Shown here: positions 14,659-22,302 of the stretch, in pieces
Numbering within the stretch: position 1 is the first letter of the stretch
Layout of the letters: every line of letters begins with the position of its first letter
From: DASVTR01 sp033855775
GTDB lineage: Bacteria; Acidobacteriota; Blastocatellia; Pyrinomonadales; Pyrinomonadaceae
Assembly (NCBI GenBank): GCA_033855775.1
Contig: JAWVFT010000009.1
Span: 1 to 22,416 of the forward strand
Length of the DNA: 22,416 bases
Reading direction: 5' to 3'
Made by a program: the position numbers and the translations under genes
Notes under the pieces: generated by a model
What the model saw: only the letters and a program-made list of their open reading frames with translations
Databases searched by the model: none
Told to the model about the DNA's origin: nothing

Positions 14659-16119
14659 CTATTCCTGCGCGCCGTCCGTGACCGAAACGTAGCGACGCGC
14701 CAGCCCTAGCTCTCGCAGCTTATGCTGAAGCGACTGGCGGTGCATGCCGAGCAAGGCGGCGGCGCGCGTCACGTTGCCGCCCGAATCCTCAAGACAGCGC
14801 GCGATGTAGCGTCGCTCAAACTCTCTTCTATCGAGACGAAAATCAGCCGTGAAAGGAATGCTCAATCCGTCTTCCGTCGTCGTTGAAACATCGCGCGCGC
14901 CAATGGTCGCTTTGTGCGCTTCGGCCTTAAACTCTTCGGGCAAATCCTGCACGGTCAACTCCGAGCCTTCGGCCAGAATCGTCGCGCGCTCGATGGTGTT
15001 TCTCAACTCGCGGACGTTGCCCGGCCACTCGTATTCAATCAAGCGGCGCAACGCGCTCTGCGCGAGCGGTCGCGCGGGCAGGTTGTAGCGTTCGGCAGCC
15101 GCGCGCGCGAATGATTCCGCCAGCACGGGAATGTCCTCGCGCCTGTCGCGCAAGGGAGCAATCTCGATGGTCACGACGCGCAGGCGATAGAAAAGGTCTG
15201 CGCGAAAATTGCCGTCTTCGATTTCCTGTTCGAGCGGGCGATGCGTGGCGCTGACGATGCGCACGTCAACCGGCAGAGATTCCGTTCCGCCGAGCCTTTC
15301 GATGCGTCTCTCTTCGAGCGCGCGCAGCAACTTCGCCTGCACGTTGGAACTCATGTCGCCGATTTCATCAAGGAACAAAGTCCCGCCGTCGGCCTGTTCA
15401 AATTTGCCGCGCCGTCTGGCCGCCGCGCCCGTGAAAGCCCCTTTTTCATGGCCGAAGAGTTCGGATTCGATTAACTCCGAAGGCAGGGCCGCGCAGTTGA
15501 CGGCGACGAAGGCTCCGGCGCGGCGCGACTGGCTGCGCTCGTGTATCTCGCGCGCGACCAGTTCCTTTCCCGTGCCCGATTCGCCGCGCACCAGAATCGT
15601 CGCCTCAGTTTCAGCGACCTTTTCAATCAGCGAACGCACGCGCCGCATCGCTTCCGAATTGCCTATGAGCGCGCCGCGCTGCGCGCCCTCCATCTCTATG
15701 CGACGCCGCAGGGTTTGATTCTCGCGGCGCAGGCCCAAGGTTTCGAGCGCGTTCTTGACGACGAGGCGCAACTCGTCCAACTCGAAAGGCTTTGACAGAT
15801 AATCATGCGCGCCCGACTTAATCGCTTCGACCGCCATTCGCTCCGAGCCGTGCGCCGTGATGAGAATGACGAGCGGCGCGCTCTCGTTCGCTTGCAACTC
15901 CGTCAAAAATTCCAGCCCGCTCGTCCCCGGCAAATTAACGTCGAGCAGAAGCAGGTCCGGTCGTTGCTCAGCCATCTGCGCGCGGGCAGCTTCGACGCTT
16001 TCAGCTTCCGTTATCTCATAGCCGAAGCTGCCGAGAGCGCGCCGCATCCCGTAGCGAGCGCCTTCTTCATCATCAACAATCAGCAGCCGCCACCCGCCGT
16101 TTTTTGTCTTTTCCTGCAT
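14659..16119 (-). CDS. Sigma54-dependent response regulator, NtrC family
   Basis: A 486-residue two-component activator. The receiver domain (about 11-125) has the acidic pair Asp16-Asp17, phospho-acceptor Asp60 in LLLLDVNLPGTSGLEFL, Thr88 and Lys110. The AAA+ domain (about 150-385) has Walker A GESGTGKE (179-186), the sigma54 contact loop GAFTGA (227-232), Walker B GGTLFLDEIGD and the arginine-finger region FRADLFYRLRVVTI. The C-terminus is a Fis-type helix-turn-helix (FERRYIARCLEDSGGNVTRAA, then LGMHRQSLQHKLRELGL). All residues needed for phosphorylation, ATP hydrolysis and sigma54 contact are seen. A GGAG lies 11 bases before the ATG. A sigma54 promoter is seen 65-80 bases upstream. The likely partner is the histidine kinase at 17623-19752, although a glycosyltransferase gene lies between. 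Targets are unknown. Confidence 0.95.
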   Translation of the reverse strand: MQEKTKNGGWRLLIVDDEEGARYGMRRALGSFGYEITEAESVEAARAQMAEQRPDLLLLDVNLPGTSGLEFLTELQANESAPLVILITAHGSERMAVEAIKSGAHDYLSKPFELDELRLVVKNALETLGLRRENQTLRRRIEMEGAQRGALIGNSEAMRRVRSLIEKVAETEATILVRGESGTGKELVAREIHERSQSRRAGAFVAVNCAALPSELIESELFGHEKGAFTGAAARRRGKFEQADGGTLFLDEIGDMSSNVQAKLLRALEERRIERLGGTESLPVDVRIVSATHRPLEQEIEDGNFRADLFYRLRVVTIEIAPLRDRREDIPVLAESFARAAAERYNLPARPLAQSALRRLIEYEWPGNVRELRNTIERATILAEGSELTVQDLPEEFKAEAHKATIGARDVSTTTEDGLSIPFTADFRLDRREFERRYIARCLEDSGGNVTRAAALLGMHRQSLQHKLRELGLARRYVSVTDGAQE

Positions 16120-16183
16120 CCTGCTTTATTCTCCACAATCATTCTCGGCGCGCTCTCTCTACTCTGCGCGCCGCGCTACGGAT

Positions 16184-16199
16184 TGCATTCGATGTGCCA
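16184..16199 (-). promoter_or_regulatory. Sigma54 (-24/-12) promoter upstream of the response regulator gene
   Basis: Read on minus, TGGCACATCGAATGCA matches the -24/-12 pattern TGGCACG-N4-TTGCA with two mismatches. The invariant GG and GC are present at exactly 10 bases apart. Predicted start is near 16173, giving a leader of about 54 nt before the ATG at 16119. Confidence 0.65.
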
Positions 16200-16200
16200 C

Positions 16201-16227
16201 GCTGCTGATGCTGTCCCGGCCAGCAGC
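16201..16227. repeat. Inverted repeat GCTGCTG-N13-CAGCAGC beside the sigma54 promoter
   Basis: Two perfect 7-base arms (16201-16207 and 16221-16227) lie directly upstream of the -24 element on the minus strand and upstream of the glycosyltransferase start on plus. This could be a regulator site for either gene; chance is possible in GC-rich DNA. Confidence 0.35.
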
Positions 16228-16257
16228 GCCGAACGGCAGTTCCATCTCTATCCAGAC

Positions 16258-16262
16258 GGAAG
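16258..16262 (+). promoter_or_regulatory. Ribosome binding site that favours the start at 16268
   Basis: GGAAG lies five bases before ATG 16268. The upstream in-frame ATG at 16208 has no such site and would sit almost on top of the sigma54 promoter elements of the opposite strand. Confidence 0.5.
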
Positions 16263-16267
16263 ATGAT

Positions 16268-17626
16268 ATGACCCCGACGAATCAAGCCGCAACCCCCGAA
16301 CGACGCCCTTCCGACAATGATGCGACGACAGGCAAGGCCAACACAGGCGGCAAGCGCATCGTCCTGACGACCTACGGCTCGCTCGGAGACTTGCATCCCT
16401 ACATGGCCGTCGCGCTTGAGTTGAAAGCGCGCGGCCACCGCGCCGTCATCGCCACGACCGATTACTACCGCGAGAAAATCGAAGCCGCCGGAATCGAGTT
16501 TCGCGCCGTGCGTCCAGACCTGCCGCCGCTCGTCGATGTCCCCGAACTGGTGGCGAAGATAATGGACGTGAAGACGGGCGGCGAGTTTCTGATTAAAGAA
16601 TTGTTGATGCCGCACGTCCGCGACAGCTACGAAGATTTGAGCGCGGCGGCGCGCGAAGCCGACTTGCTCTTAACGCACGTCGCCACCTTCGCGGGGCCAA
16701 TCGTCGCGCAGGCTTCCGGCGTCCCATGGATTTCGAGCGTGCTCGCTCCGCTCTCATTCTTCTCCGCCGAAGACCCGATTGTCCCGCCGCTCGCATCCGG
16801 CATCACACACTTGCTCCGACTGCATCCGGCCATCGCGCGCCAGTTCAACGGCTTCATGAAACGCGTGACCGCTTCATGGATTGAGAACGTCTACAAGCTG
16901 CGCGCAGAACTTGGAATGCCGCGCGGCGAGCATCCACTCTTCGAGGGCCAACACTCTCCGGCGCGTGTGCTGGCGATGTTTTCAAAAGCCCTCGGACAAC
17001 CGCAAAGCGACTGGCCGGGCCAGACCGTCATCACAGGCTTTCCCTTCTACGACCGCAAGGATGAGACGGAGATGTCGCCCGCGCTCTTAAAGTTTCTTGA
17101 CGAAGGAGAGCCGCCCATCGTCTTCACGCTCGGCTCGTCAGCCATCTACGCCGCCGAAGATTTTTACCAGCAGAGCATCGCCGCCGCACGCCAACTCGGA
17201 CGCCGCGCCGTGCTCCTCATCGGCGACCCCATCAACATGCCTGCGGAGCCTTTGCCAGCAAACATCGTCGCTTTTGAATACGCGCCCTTCGGCCAAATCC
17301 TGCCACGCGCCTCTGTCGTCGTGCATCAGGGCGGAGTCGGCACAACCGGGCAAGCCATGCGCGCAGGAGTTCCCGAACTGGTCATTCCCTTTAACCACGA
17401 CCAACCCGACAACGCCATGCGCATCGCGCGCCTCGGCGCAGGTCGCTGGCTCGCGCGAAAGAAATACAAAGCGCCTCGCGTCGCCGCCGAGCTAAACGAG
17501 TTATTGAACAAGCCTGACTACGCGCGCAAAGCCGCGGAGGTCGGGCGGATAGTCAAAGCTGAAGACGGGGCGCGCGCCGCGGCGGATGCGATTGAGATTG
17601 CGCTTAGGAATGCGGCTTCCGCTTAA
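16268..17626 (+). CDS. GT1-type glycosyltransferase (UGT/MGT-like, Glycos_transf_28 N-domain)
   Basis: A 452-residue GT-B glycosyltransferase expected to move a sugar from an NDP-sugar to a lipid or small molecule. After a hydrophilic tail of about 29 residues, the N-domain opens with the classic RIVLTTYGSLGDLHPYMAVA and GHRAVIATTDYYREKIEAAG. The C-domain has PIVFTLGSSAIYAAEDFYQQ, then the donor-binding signature HQGGVGTTGQAMRAGVPELV (from about 352) and IPFNHDQPDNAMRI with the usual D-Q-P pair. Relatives include rhamnosyl- and sterol/zeaxanthin glucosyltransferases; the substrate cannot be told. The ATG at 16268 has GGAAG five bases upstream; a 20-codon longer start at 16208 has no support. 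It is divergent from the response regulator gene and convergent with the kinase gene, overlapping it by four bases (TTAA). Confidence 0.9.
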   Translation: MTPTNQAATPERRPSDNDATTGKANTGGKRIVLTTYGSLGDLHPYMAVALELKARGHRAVIATTDYYREKIEAAGIEFRAVRPDLPPLVDVPELVAKIMDVKTGGEFLIKELLMPHVRDSYEDLSAAAREADLLLTHVATFAGPIVAQASGVPWISSVLAPLSFFSAEDPIVPPLASGITHLLRLHPAIARQFNGFMKRVTASWIENVYKLRAELGMPRGEHPLFEGQHSPARVLAMFSKALGQPQSDWPGQTVITGFPFYDRKDETEMSPALLKFLDEGEPPIVFTLGSSAIYAAEDFYQQSIAAARQLGRRAVLLIGDPINMPAEPLPANIVAFEYAPFGQILPRASVVVHQGGVGTTGQAMRAGVPELVIPFNHDQPDNAMRIARLGAGRWLARKKYKAPRVAAELNELLNKPDYARKAAEVGRIVKAEDGARAAADAIEIALRNAASA

Positions 17627-19752
17627 GCGCGCGTGATGGGGACGCGCAACTCGAAACGCGCGCCCTCATTCTCTCGCTGCGGAGCGAGCACAGCTTTGCC
17701 GCCGACTTCTTCAATCCGCTTTTTGAGAATCGAAAGGCCGAGGCCCGTGCCGCGCTGCCTCGTCGTGAAGAACGGCTCCCAGATGCGCCCGCGTATTTCA
17801 GGAGCGATGCCGCTGCCGCTATCAACCACGGTGACGACGGCCTGCTCGCCTTCGATGCGCGCTTCGATAATCACGCGCCCGCCCGCCTGCGTCGCTTGAA
17901 AAGCATTGCTCAACAGATTCGACAGCGCGTCGCGCAAGGCAGCGGAACGCACGCCGTCCAACTCTGCGCCAGCTTCAGCCCGCGACTCCAAAATAATCTT
18001 GCGCGCGGCGGCTTCGGCCTTGAACAACTCGACGCTCGTTTGCGCGAGTTCGTCAACGCGCGACGGCGCGACCGCAGGCGGCGCAGTCCGCGCAAAACTC
18101 AAAAGCTGTGTGACGCTGCGACTCAAGCGGTCAGTCTCGCCGACGATGAGGTTAAGGTCGCGCGCATATTCGACCGCCAGGTTTTCATCCTCGCGCATGA
18201 CCTGCGCGATGGACTTGATGGCGGAGAGCGGGTTCTTGACTTCGTGCGCGACCGTGGCCGCCATTTGTCCGAGCGCGGCGAGGCGTTCGCCGTGCGCCAG
18301 TTGCCGTTCGAGCCGCACGTTCTCTTCGACCAGCCTGCAATCTTCGATGGCAATCGCCACTTGCCCTGCGAGGACTTCGAGCACAGAGCGCGCATCGCTC
18401 GTCAGTTGCTCCGCCGCGCCGTCAACCAGCATCAGCCCGACCGTCTCGTCTTCGCGCCTGAGCGCGTAAGCCATCTCGAAGCCGCGCTCCGCGAGAGCGC
18501 GCTCGTCTTCGATGGGCTGCCAGTTGTTCGCTGAAGCGAGAGTTAAAAGAGTTGCTATCCAGGCGTCATCTTCATCACTTTCCGCATCATTAAAGTGAAC
18601 GGTCGCGTCAGTGTCCGCTGTCGCGGAGTCGCCGCGTGTTGATGGCTGCACGATGAGACGCACGCGCTTGAGGCTTAAAGCTTCGGCTGTTCTTTCTTCG
18701 ACGAAGCGCAGGAGTTCCGGCAGTTGCTTGTACTGCCCTGCGTGCGCTGCGATGCGGGCCACGATGTCGCGGTAGAGCGAAGCCTCGCGCTCGAAGAGTT
18801 TGTGAAAGCGTCGTTCGAGCCAGCGGCGCAGAGGCGCGGCGACGAGCACGAGAGCCAGAATCAACAGAGCCTCGACCGCGCCCGCGCGCAGTTCGTAATG
18901 CTCCGTCAGCCAAGCCCCGATGGTGCGTATGCCGTAGAGATAGACGGCGAGCACGACCGACGCGAACGTGGCGACGATGAGGCTCTCCGTTATCATCAAT
19001 TCAAGATAACGATAACGATAAATGTAGTAAGCGATGAGGGCCGAAGGCAGCAGCGAGCCAAGGTTCGAAAGCGTCTTCAGATAAAGGCCGAGGCGCGTGC
19101 CTGCGCCAAGGCCGAAGACATGCACCGCGAGCAACAAACAGCCGATGGCAAGCAAGGAAGCCGCCAGCATCTGCATCGAACGCCGCTCGCCCGGCGCGCT
19201 TGAGCGGCGCGCAATCAGCAAGTCTGTGATGGCGATGAGCAAGAGCACGTAAGTCGCCCAGAGCGCGAAGGCGAGCGCGTAAGTCATGTCCGGCGGGAAC
19301 GGCAGAAAGGTGTGGGAAAACTTGTCGAGCATCGGCTCGTAAGCTCCGCGCCAGATATTCGGGACGGCTAGAAAAAGGAAGAGCGCGGGAATGTAAGAGA
19401 GATAGACGCGCGCCTTTTCCGTCAACGTCAGAGCGCGCTCTTGCGCGTTGGCCCACAGGTGCAGGTGAACGTGCAGTAGGAATGAGTAAGAAAGCGTGAT
19501 GCTGATGACGGCACAAGTGTCGGCCAAACGCAGGAGCGTCGCCCAACGCTCGCGCTCCAATCCGAGCAGCCCGTGCAGCGCAACCATCAGATTGCTCGCA
19601 TGCCAGATGCCCATCCCGATAGCCAGAGCCAGCAGCACGCGCTCGATTTTTCCCAGCCCGCTCCGACGCCTCAGCAGCAACGCCCCCATCCACAGATGCA
19701 GCGTCGCCCCCATGCTGTAGCCGACGAACTGTAGAACTTCGAGCAGTGACAT
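17623..19752 (-). CDS. Membrane histidine kinase with nine TM helices, GAF domain and HisKA/HATPase
   Basis: A 709-residue sensor kinase. About nine hydrophobic segments fill residues 1-325 (from LEVLQFVGYSMGATLHLWMG to ALLILALVLVAAP). A GAF-like domain follows (about 355-475, ending SVLEVLAGQVAIAIEDCRLV). The dimerisation helix has GQMAATVAHEVKNPLSAIKS with the phospho-His at 503. The ATPase domain has the N-box ALRDALSNLLSNAFQAT, G1 DSGSGIAPEIRGRIWEPFF and G2 GTGLGLSILKKRI. There is no receiver domain. The layout recalls PrsK-type kinases of PEP-CTERM systems, which pair with sigma54 regulators, but no PEP-CTERM gene is seen here. I start at ATG 19752 (MSLLEVLQF); 39 extra codons upstream would be read from heptamer repeats. 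The likely partner is the NtrC-type regulator at 14659-16119. Confidence 0.92.
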   Translation of the reverse strand: MSLLEVLQFVGYSMGATLHLWMGALLLRRRSGLGKIERVLLALAIGMGIWHASNLMVALHGLLGLERERWATLLRLADTCAVISITLSYSFLLHVHLHLWANAQERALTLTEKARVYLSYIPALFLFLAVPNIWRGAYEPMLDKFSHTFLPFPPDMTYALAFALWATYVLLLIAITDLLIARRSSAPGERRSMQMLAASLLAIGCLLLAVHVFGLGAGTRLGLYLKTLSNLGSLLPSALIAYYIYRYRYLELMITESLIVATFASVVLAVYLYGIRTIGAWLTEHYELRAGAVEALLILALVLVAAPLRRWLERRFHKLFEREASLYRDIVARIAAHAGQYKQLPELLRFVEERTAEALSLKRVRLIVQPSTRGDSATADTDATVHFNDAESDEDDAWIATLLTLASANNWQPIEDERALAERGFEMAYALRREDETVGLMLVDGAAEQLTSDARSVLEVLAGQVAIAIEDCRLVEENVRLERQLAHGERLAALGQMAATVAHEVKNPLSAIKSIAQVMREDENLAVEYARDLNLIVGETDRLSRSVTQLLSFARTAPPAVAPSRVDELAQTSVELFKAEAAARKIILESRAEAGAELDGVRSAALRDALSNLLSNAFQATQAGGRVIIEARIEGEQAVVTVVDSGSGIAPEIRGRIWEPFFTTRQRGTGLGLSILKKRIEEVGGKAVLAPQRENEGARFELRVPITRA

Positions 19753-19773
19753 GGAAAACAGTAATGAGCAGCA

Positions 19774-19977
19774 AGTGACGAGTGACGAGAAAGCAGAAAA
19801 AGCAGTGATGTATGACGAATGACGAGTGATTAGTGACGAGTAAGCAAGCGACAAGTTAATGATGAGCAATGAGCTGGAAGCTATTGCTTGCTACTTATCG
19901 CTTATTGCTCATCGCTGGTTTTCTTCAAGCTCGTCCCTGCTTGTTCTTGCTCGTCACTCGTCACTTGTCACTCGTCA
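19774..19977. repeat. Heptamer-repeat region with inverted halves
   Basis: The left half (19774-19852) carries scattered TGACGAG units (for example AGTGACGAGTGACGAG at 19774-19789 and again near 19814-19840). The right half has four in-phase units of the complement at 19950-19977 (CTCGTCA, CTCGTCA, CTTGTCA, CTCGTCA). Between them GATGAGCAAT (19861-19870) and ATTGCTCATC (19904-19913) are perfect inverted 10-mers. The whole behaves as a long imperfect palindrome, of the kind of short tandem heptamers seen between genes in several phyla. It lies between the ompA-like stop and the kinase start. Confidence 0.75.
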
Positions 19978-19980
19978 CTG

Positions 19981-21555
19981 TTATTGAGCGCTGACGGCTG
20001 ATTGCTGCGCGCCGCCGACGAGCGTGATTTCGGTGCGGCGGTTGCGCAGGCGTCCGGTTTTGGTGTTGGGCGCAACGGGGTTGGAGGCGCCCATGCCGCT
20101 GGCTTGAATGCGCGCGCTGTCAATGCCCGCGCCGACGAAGCGTTCGGCTAAAGCGCGCGCGCGGTCTTCGGTCAACTGCTGCAAGGTCGCCTCGTCGCCG
20201 CGATTGTCGGTGTAGGATTCAATCACGATTTGATAATCGGGATTGTTGGCGAGCAGAGCCGCCAGCGGTTCGAGCTTGGCGGCGGAAGCGGCGGAGAGTT
20301 CGCTGCCGCGCGCGTCGGCCCAGTAAGTCTCCGCGAGCACGAGCACAAGCCCGCGACCGGTTTCCTTCACCGAGCCGTAACGCGCGAGCGTTTGCTTCAA
20401 CTCGGCGGCGGTGGCGCGTTGCTGCACGGCGCGCTGCGCGTTATTCTTGCGCGCTTCTTCGGCGGCCCTTTCGCCTTCGATGCGAGCCAGTTTGACTTTC
20501 GCGTCTTCGCCTTCGGCGCGGACGTTCTGCAACTCATCGCGCAGGCGCGCGACTTCGGTTCTCAAGTCGCGCAATTGCTGGTTGTAGTTGGCCGCGTCGC
20601 GCTCGGCGAGGTCGCGCGCATGTTGCTCTTTGTCGAGCGCGGCTTTCAAGTCTTCAATCTTCCGGGCGGCGTCGGCGCTCGTTTCTTCGGCGTCGCGGAC
20701 GGCGGCGTCGCGGCGCGAAATCTCGTCGCGCCTTGTGCGCGCCGCGCGTCTCACTTCAGCCGCTTCCTCAGCCTTCACTCCGAGGCTGATGGCGCGACGC
20801 GCCGCAGCATCCGCGTCGGCTTCGTCCTGTTTCAAGCGCCATGAGTTCTCCGCTTGCTCAAGCTGCGTCTCGGCCTCGCGCAATTCGTTTTGAGCTTCGC
20901 GCTCGGCTCCGGCATAGCGCGCGAGGTTTATCGCCTGCCGCGCGCCGAGGAGCGAAACGGGAGTCTTGCGATAATCCGTGTCGGCCACTTCGGGAACGCG
21001 CGGGTCGTTGAAGTAGTCGCTCGCGTTGCCGAGGTACTGCACGTTGACGACTCCCACTTCCGCATCGCCGAGCTTTTGCGGCGGGAGATTTTCAAGCACA
21101 ACCATGCGGCTCGGCCCGCGCACCATAAAGTGCGGCTCAGCCGTGACGATGAGGGCGAAGGTTTGCAGCGGAGTCGTCACGTCGAGTTTGGAGTTGACGA
21201 TGAAACTGCCGCCCCTTTTAATTTCGCCCAGATTGTCGAGCCGCCCTTCCGGCGAGATGGCCCACAACACGTAGGTCGTATAGACGCCGCCAAGCTCGTT
21301 GGCGCGCGGCAGATTTTCGATTGAGAGTTCAACGCGCGTGCCGCGCCTTCCGGCTCGTTTGACCTTGGCCTCGCCGTTCACGCGCGGCAGTCTGGTCGTG
21401 CCGCGAAACTTGACGGTCACGCTCTGGTCGAGCGGATACGTGACCGCGATTGTTTGTCGCGGCGTGTCGCTTTGGGCCAGCGCAAACGAAGCCGCGAACA
21501 ATGTCAGGGCGACGATTTTGAGGGAGAGACGCAACACAGAGTTTGTCTGTTTCAT
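19981..21555 (-). CDS. OmpA-family outer-membrane/periplasmic protein with coiled coil
   Basis: A 524-residue exported protein that should tie the envelope to peptidoglycan. Residues 1-27 are a signal peptide (VALTLFAASFALA). About 30-165 form a beta-rich domain of unknown family (YPLDQSVTVKFRGTTRLPRV, then YVLWAISPEGRLDNLGEI). A long Ala/Glu/Arg coiled coil runs from about 200 to 390 (AERDAANYNQQLRDLRTEVA). The C-terminal OmpA domain (about 400-515) has LVLAETYWADARGSELSAAS, IESYTDNRGDEATLQQLTED, RARALAERFVGAGID and GRLRNRRTEITL, with the Asp and Arg that normally bind the diaminopimelate of peptidoglycan. The N-x-x-L helix is altered (TLQQLTEDRA). The last dozen residues lie in repeat-like DNA. 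AAGGAG (21566-21571) lies ten bases before the ATG. It is divergent from a small lipoprotein gene. Confidence 0.92.
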   Translation of the reverse strand: MKQTNSVLRLSLKIVALTLFAASFALAQSDTPRQTIAVTYPLDQSVTVKFRGTTRLPRVNGEAKVKRAGRRGTRVELSIENLPRANELGGVYTTYVLWAISPEGRLDNLGEIKRGGSFIVNSKLDVTTPLQTFALIVTAEPHFMVRGPSRMVVLENLPPQKLGDAEVGVVNVQYLGNASDYFNDPRVPEVADTDYRKTPVSLLGARQAINLARYAGAEREAQNELREAETQLEQAENSWRLKQDEADADAAARRAISLGVKAEEAAEVRRAARTRRDEISRRDAAVRDAEETSADAARKIEDLKAALDKEQHARDLAERDAANYNQQLRDLRTEVARLRDELQNVRAEGEDAKVKLARIEGERAAEEARKNNAQRAVQQRATAAELKQTLARYGSVKETGRGLVLVLAETYWADARGSELSAASAAKLEPLAALLANNPDYQIVIESYTDNRGDEATLQQLTEDRARALAERFVGAGIDSARIQASGMGASNPVAPNTKTGRLRNRRTEITLVGGAQQSAVSAQ

Positions 21556-21731
21556 ACAGCAATGGCTCCTTCAAGATGCTGAATTGGGCGCGCGGGAGAG
21601 GTGTTCCGAGCCGACCCGGAGCGCCGGGGTTCATTTCATTGATGCGCCGCACGGCCTCATTGTTGCCGAGCGCGACTTGAGAATCAAGCCTCCCGCGTCC
21701 CGCCCGCGAATCGGAGAGACAACTCTCAGAC

Positions 21732-21760
21732 TTGATTTCCTGCCGAAACTCGCATATTAC
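21732..21760 (+). promoter_or_regulatory. Sigma70-type promoter candidate for the small lipoprotein
   Basis: TTGATT (21732-21737) and TATTAC (21755-21760) are spaced by 17 bases and each matches four of six consensus positions. Transcription would start near 21767, about 87 nt before the ATG. The remaining 21556-21853 intergenic DNA shows no gene. Confidence 0.5.
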
Positions 21761-21853
21761 AGAGCGGCGACGCGGAGAATCTCTTCCCCGAAACTTTCTT
21801 TGAGATTGACGCCGCAGCGTCTGACACCGACCCGAAGGAGAACTTTTATTAAC

Positions 21854-22264
21854 ATGAAAAGCAAGCCGAGCCTGATTATCTTTACTCTCGTCATGGCCAT
21901 CGCTTTCGCCGGTTGCTCGAAAAAATCGTCGAGCAATGCCAACGCCAACAGCAATCTGAGCAACAGCAACACGACCACCACCGACCTCGAAAACTTCAAC
22001 ACAACAGACACGCAAGCGACCACAGACGATTCCGACACCACTCGCAGCACAAGCAAGAATAGAAACGCGGCCAAGACTAACGGCTCCGAAAAGTCCGCCA
22101 CCGCCAACACTCCTGCGACCAAGCGTTCGCCCGAAAAAGAACCGCCGGTTAAGTCCACAGAAAAGCAGATTAAGAAACAGGGCGACCGCGTTCTGCGCGA
22201 CTCGGGCGGGTTGATTCGTGAGGGCGAGCGCAACGTGCGCGGGATTCTGAACGGCAAACCTTAA
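21854..22264 (+). CDS. Small Asn/Thr/Ser-rich lipoprotein
   Basis: A 136-residue lipoprotein of unknown function. Residues 1-20 form a signal with lipobox AFAGC (Cys20), so it should be lipid-anchored; Lys-Lys after Cys does not suggest inner-membrane retention by the Asp+2 rule. The mature part is low-complexity, rich in Asn, Thr, Ser and Lys, and probably disordered. It ends in a more ordered basic segment (STEKQIKKQGDRVLRDSGGL, then IREGERNVRGILNGKP). The ATG at 21854 is chosen because the lipoprotein signal begins there and GAAGGAG (21834-21840) precedes it by 13 bases. An upstream in-frame extension runs back over the ompA-like gene and is rejected. The last 34 bases, including the stop, recur in diverged form just downstream. 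Confidence 0.85.
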   Translation: MKSKPSLIIFTLVMAIAFAGCSKKSSSNANANSNLSNSNTTTTDLENFNTTDTQATTDDSDTTRSTSKNRNAAKTNGSEKSATANTPATKRSPEKEPPVKSTEKQIKKQGDRVLRDSGGLIREGERNVRGILNGKP

Positions 22265-22302
22265 GCCAATGCGCGCGGGATGCTGTGAACGGCGAAACTT
22301 AA
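22231..22302 (+). repeat. Tandem duplication of the lipoprotein gene's 3' end
   Basis: Copy one (22231-22264) is the last coding stretch and stop. Copy two (22267-22302) follows after two bases. They align with about five substitutions and a two-base gap and share GCGCGGGAT, GAACGGC and the terminal TTAA. The second copy is outside the reading frame of the gene. Confidence 0.75.

Noticed and set aside
16208..16267. 20-codon longer glycosyltransferase start
   Set aside because: No ribosome binding site; the added residues resemble nothing in the family and the ATG at 16268 has GGAAG upstream.
19753..19869. 39-residue N-terminal extension of the histidine kinase
   Set aside because: It is translated from TGACGAG-type heptamer DNA (Ser/Thr/Leu-rich), whereas the first membrane helix starts naturally after ATG 19752.
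21299..21853. Long N-terminal extension of the small lipoprotein frame
   Set aside because: It overlaps the ompA-like gene on the other strand and would bury the lipoprotein signal; the ATG at 21854 has GAAGGAG upstream.
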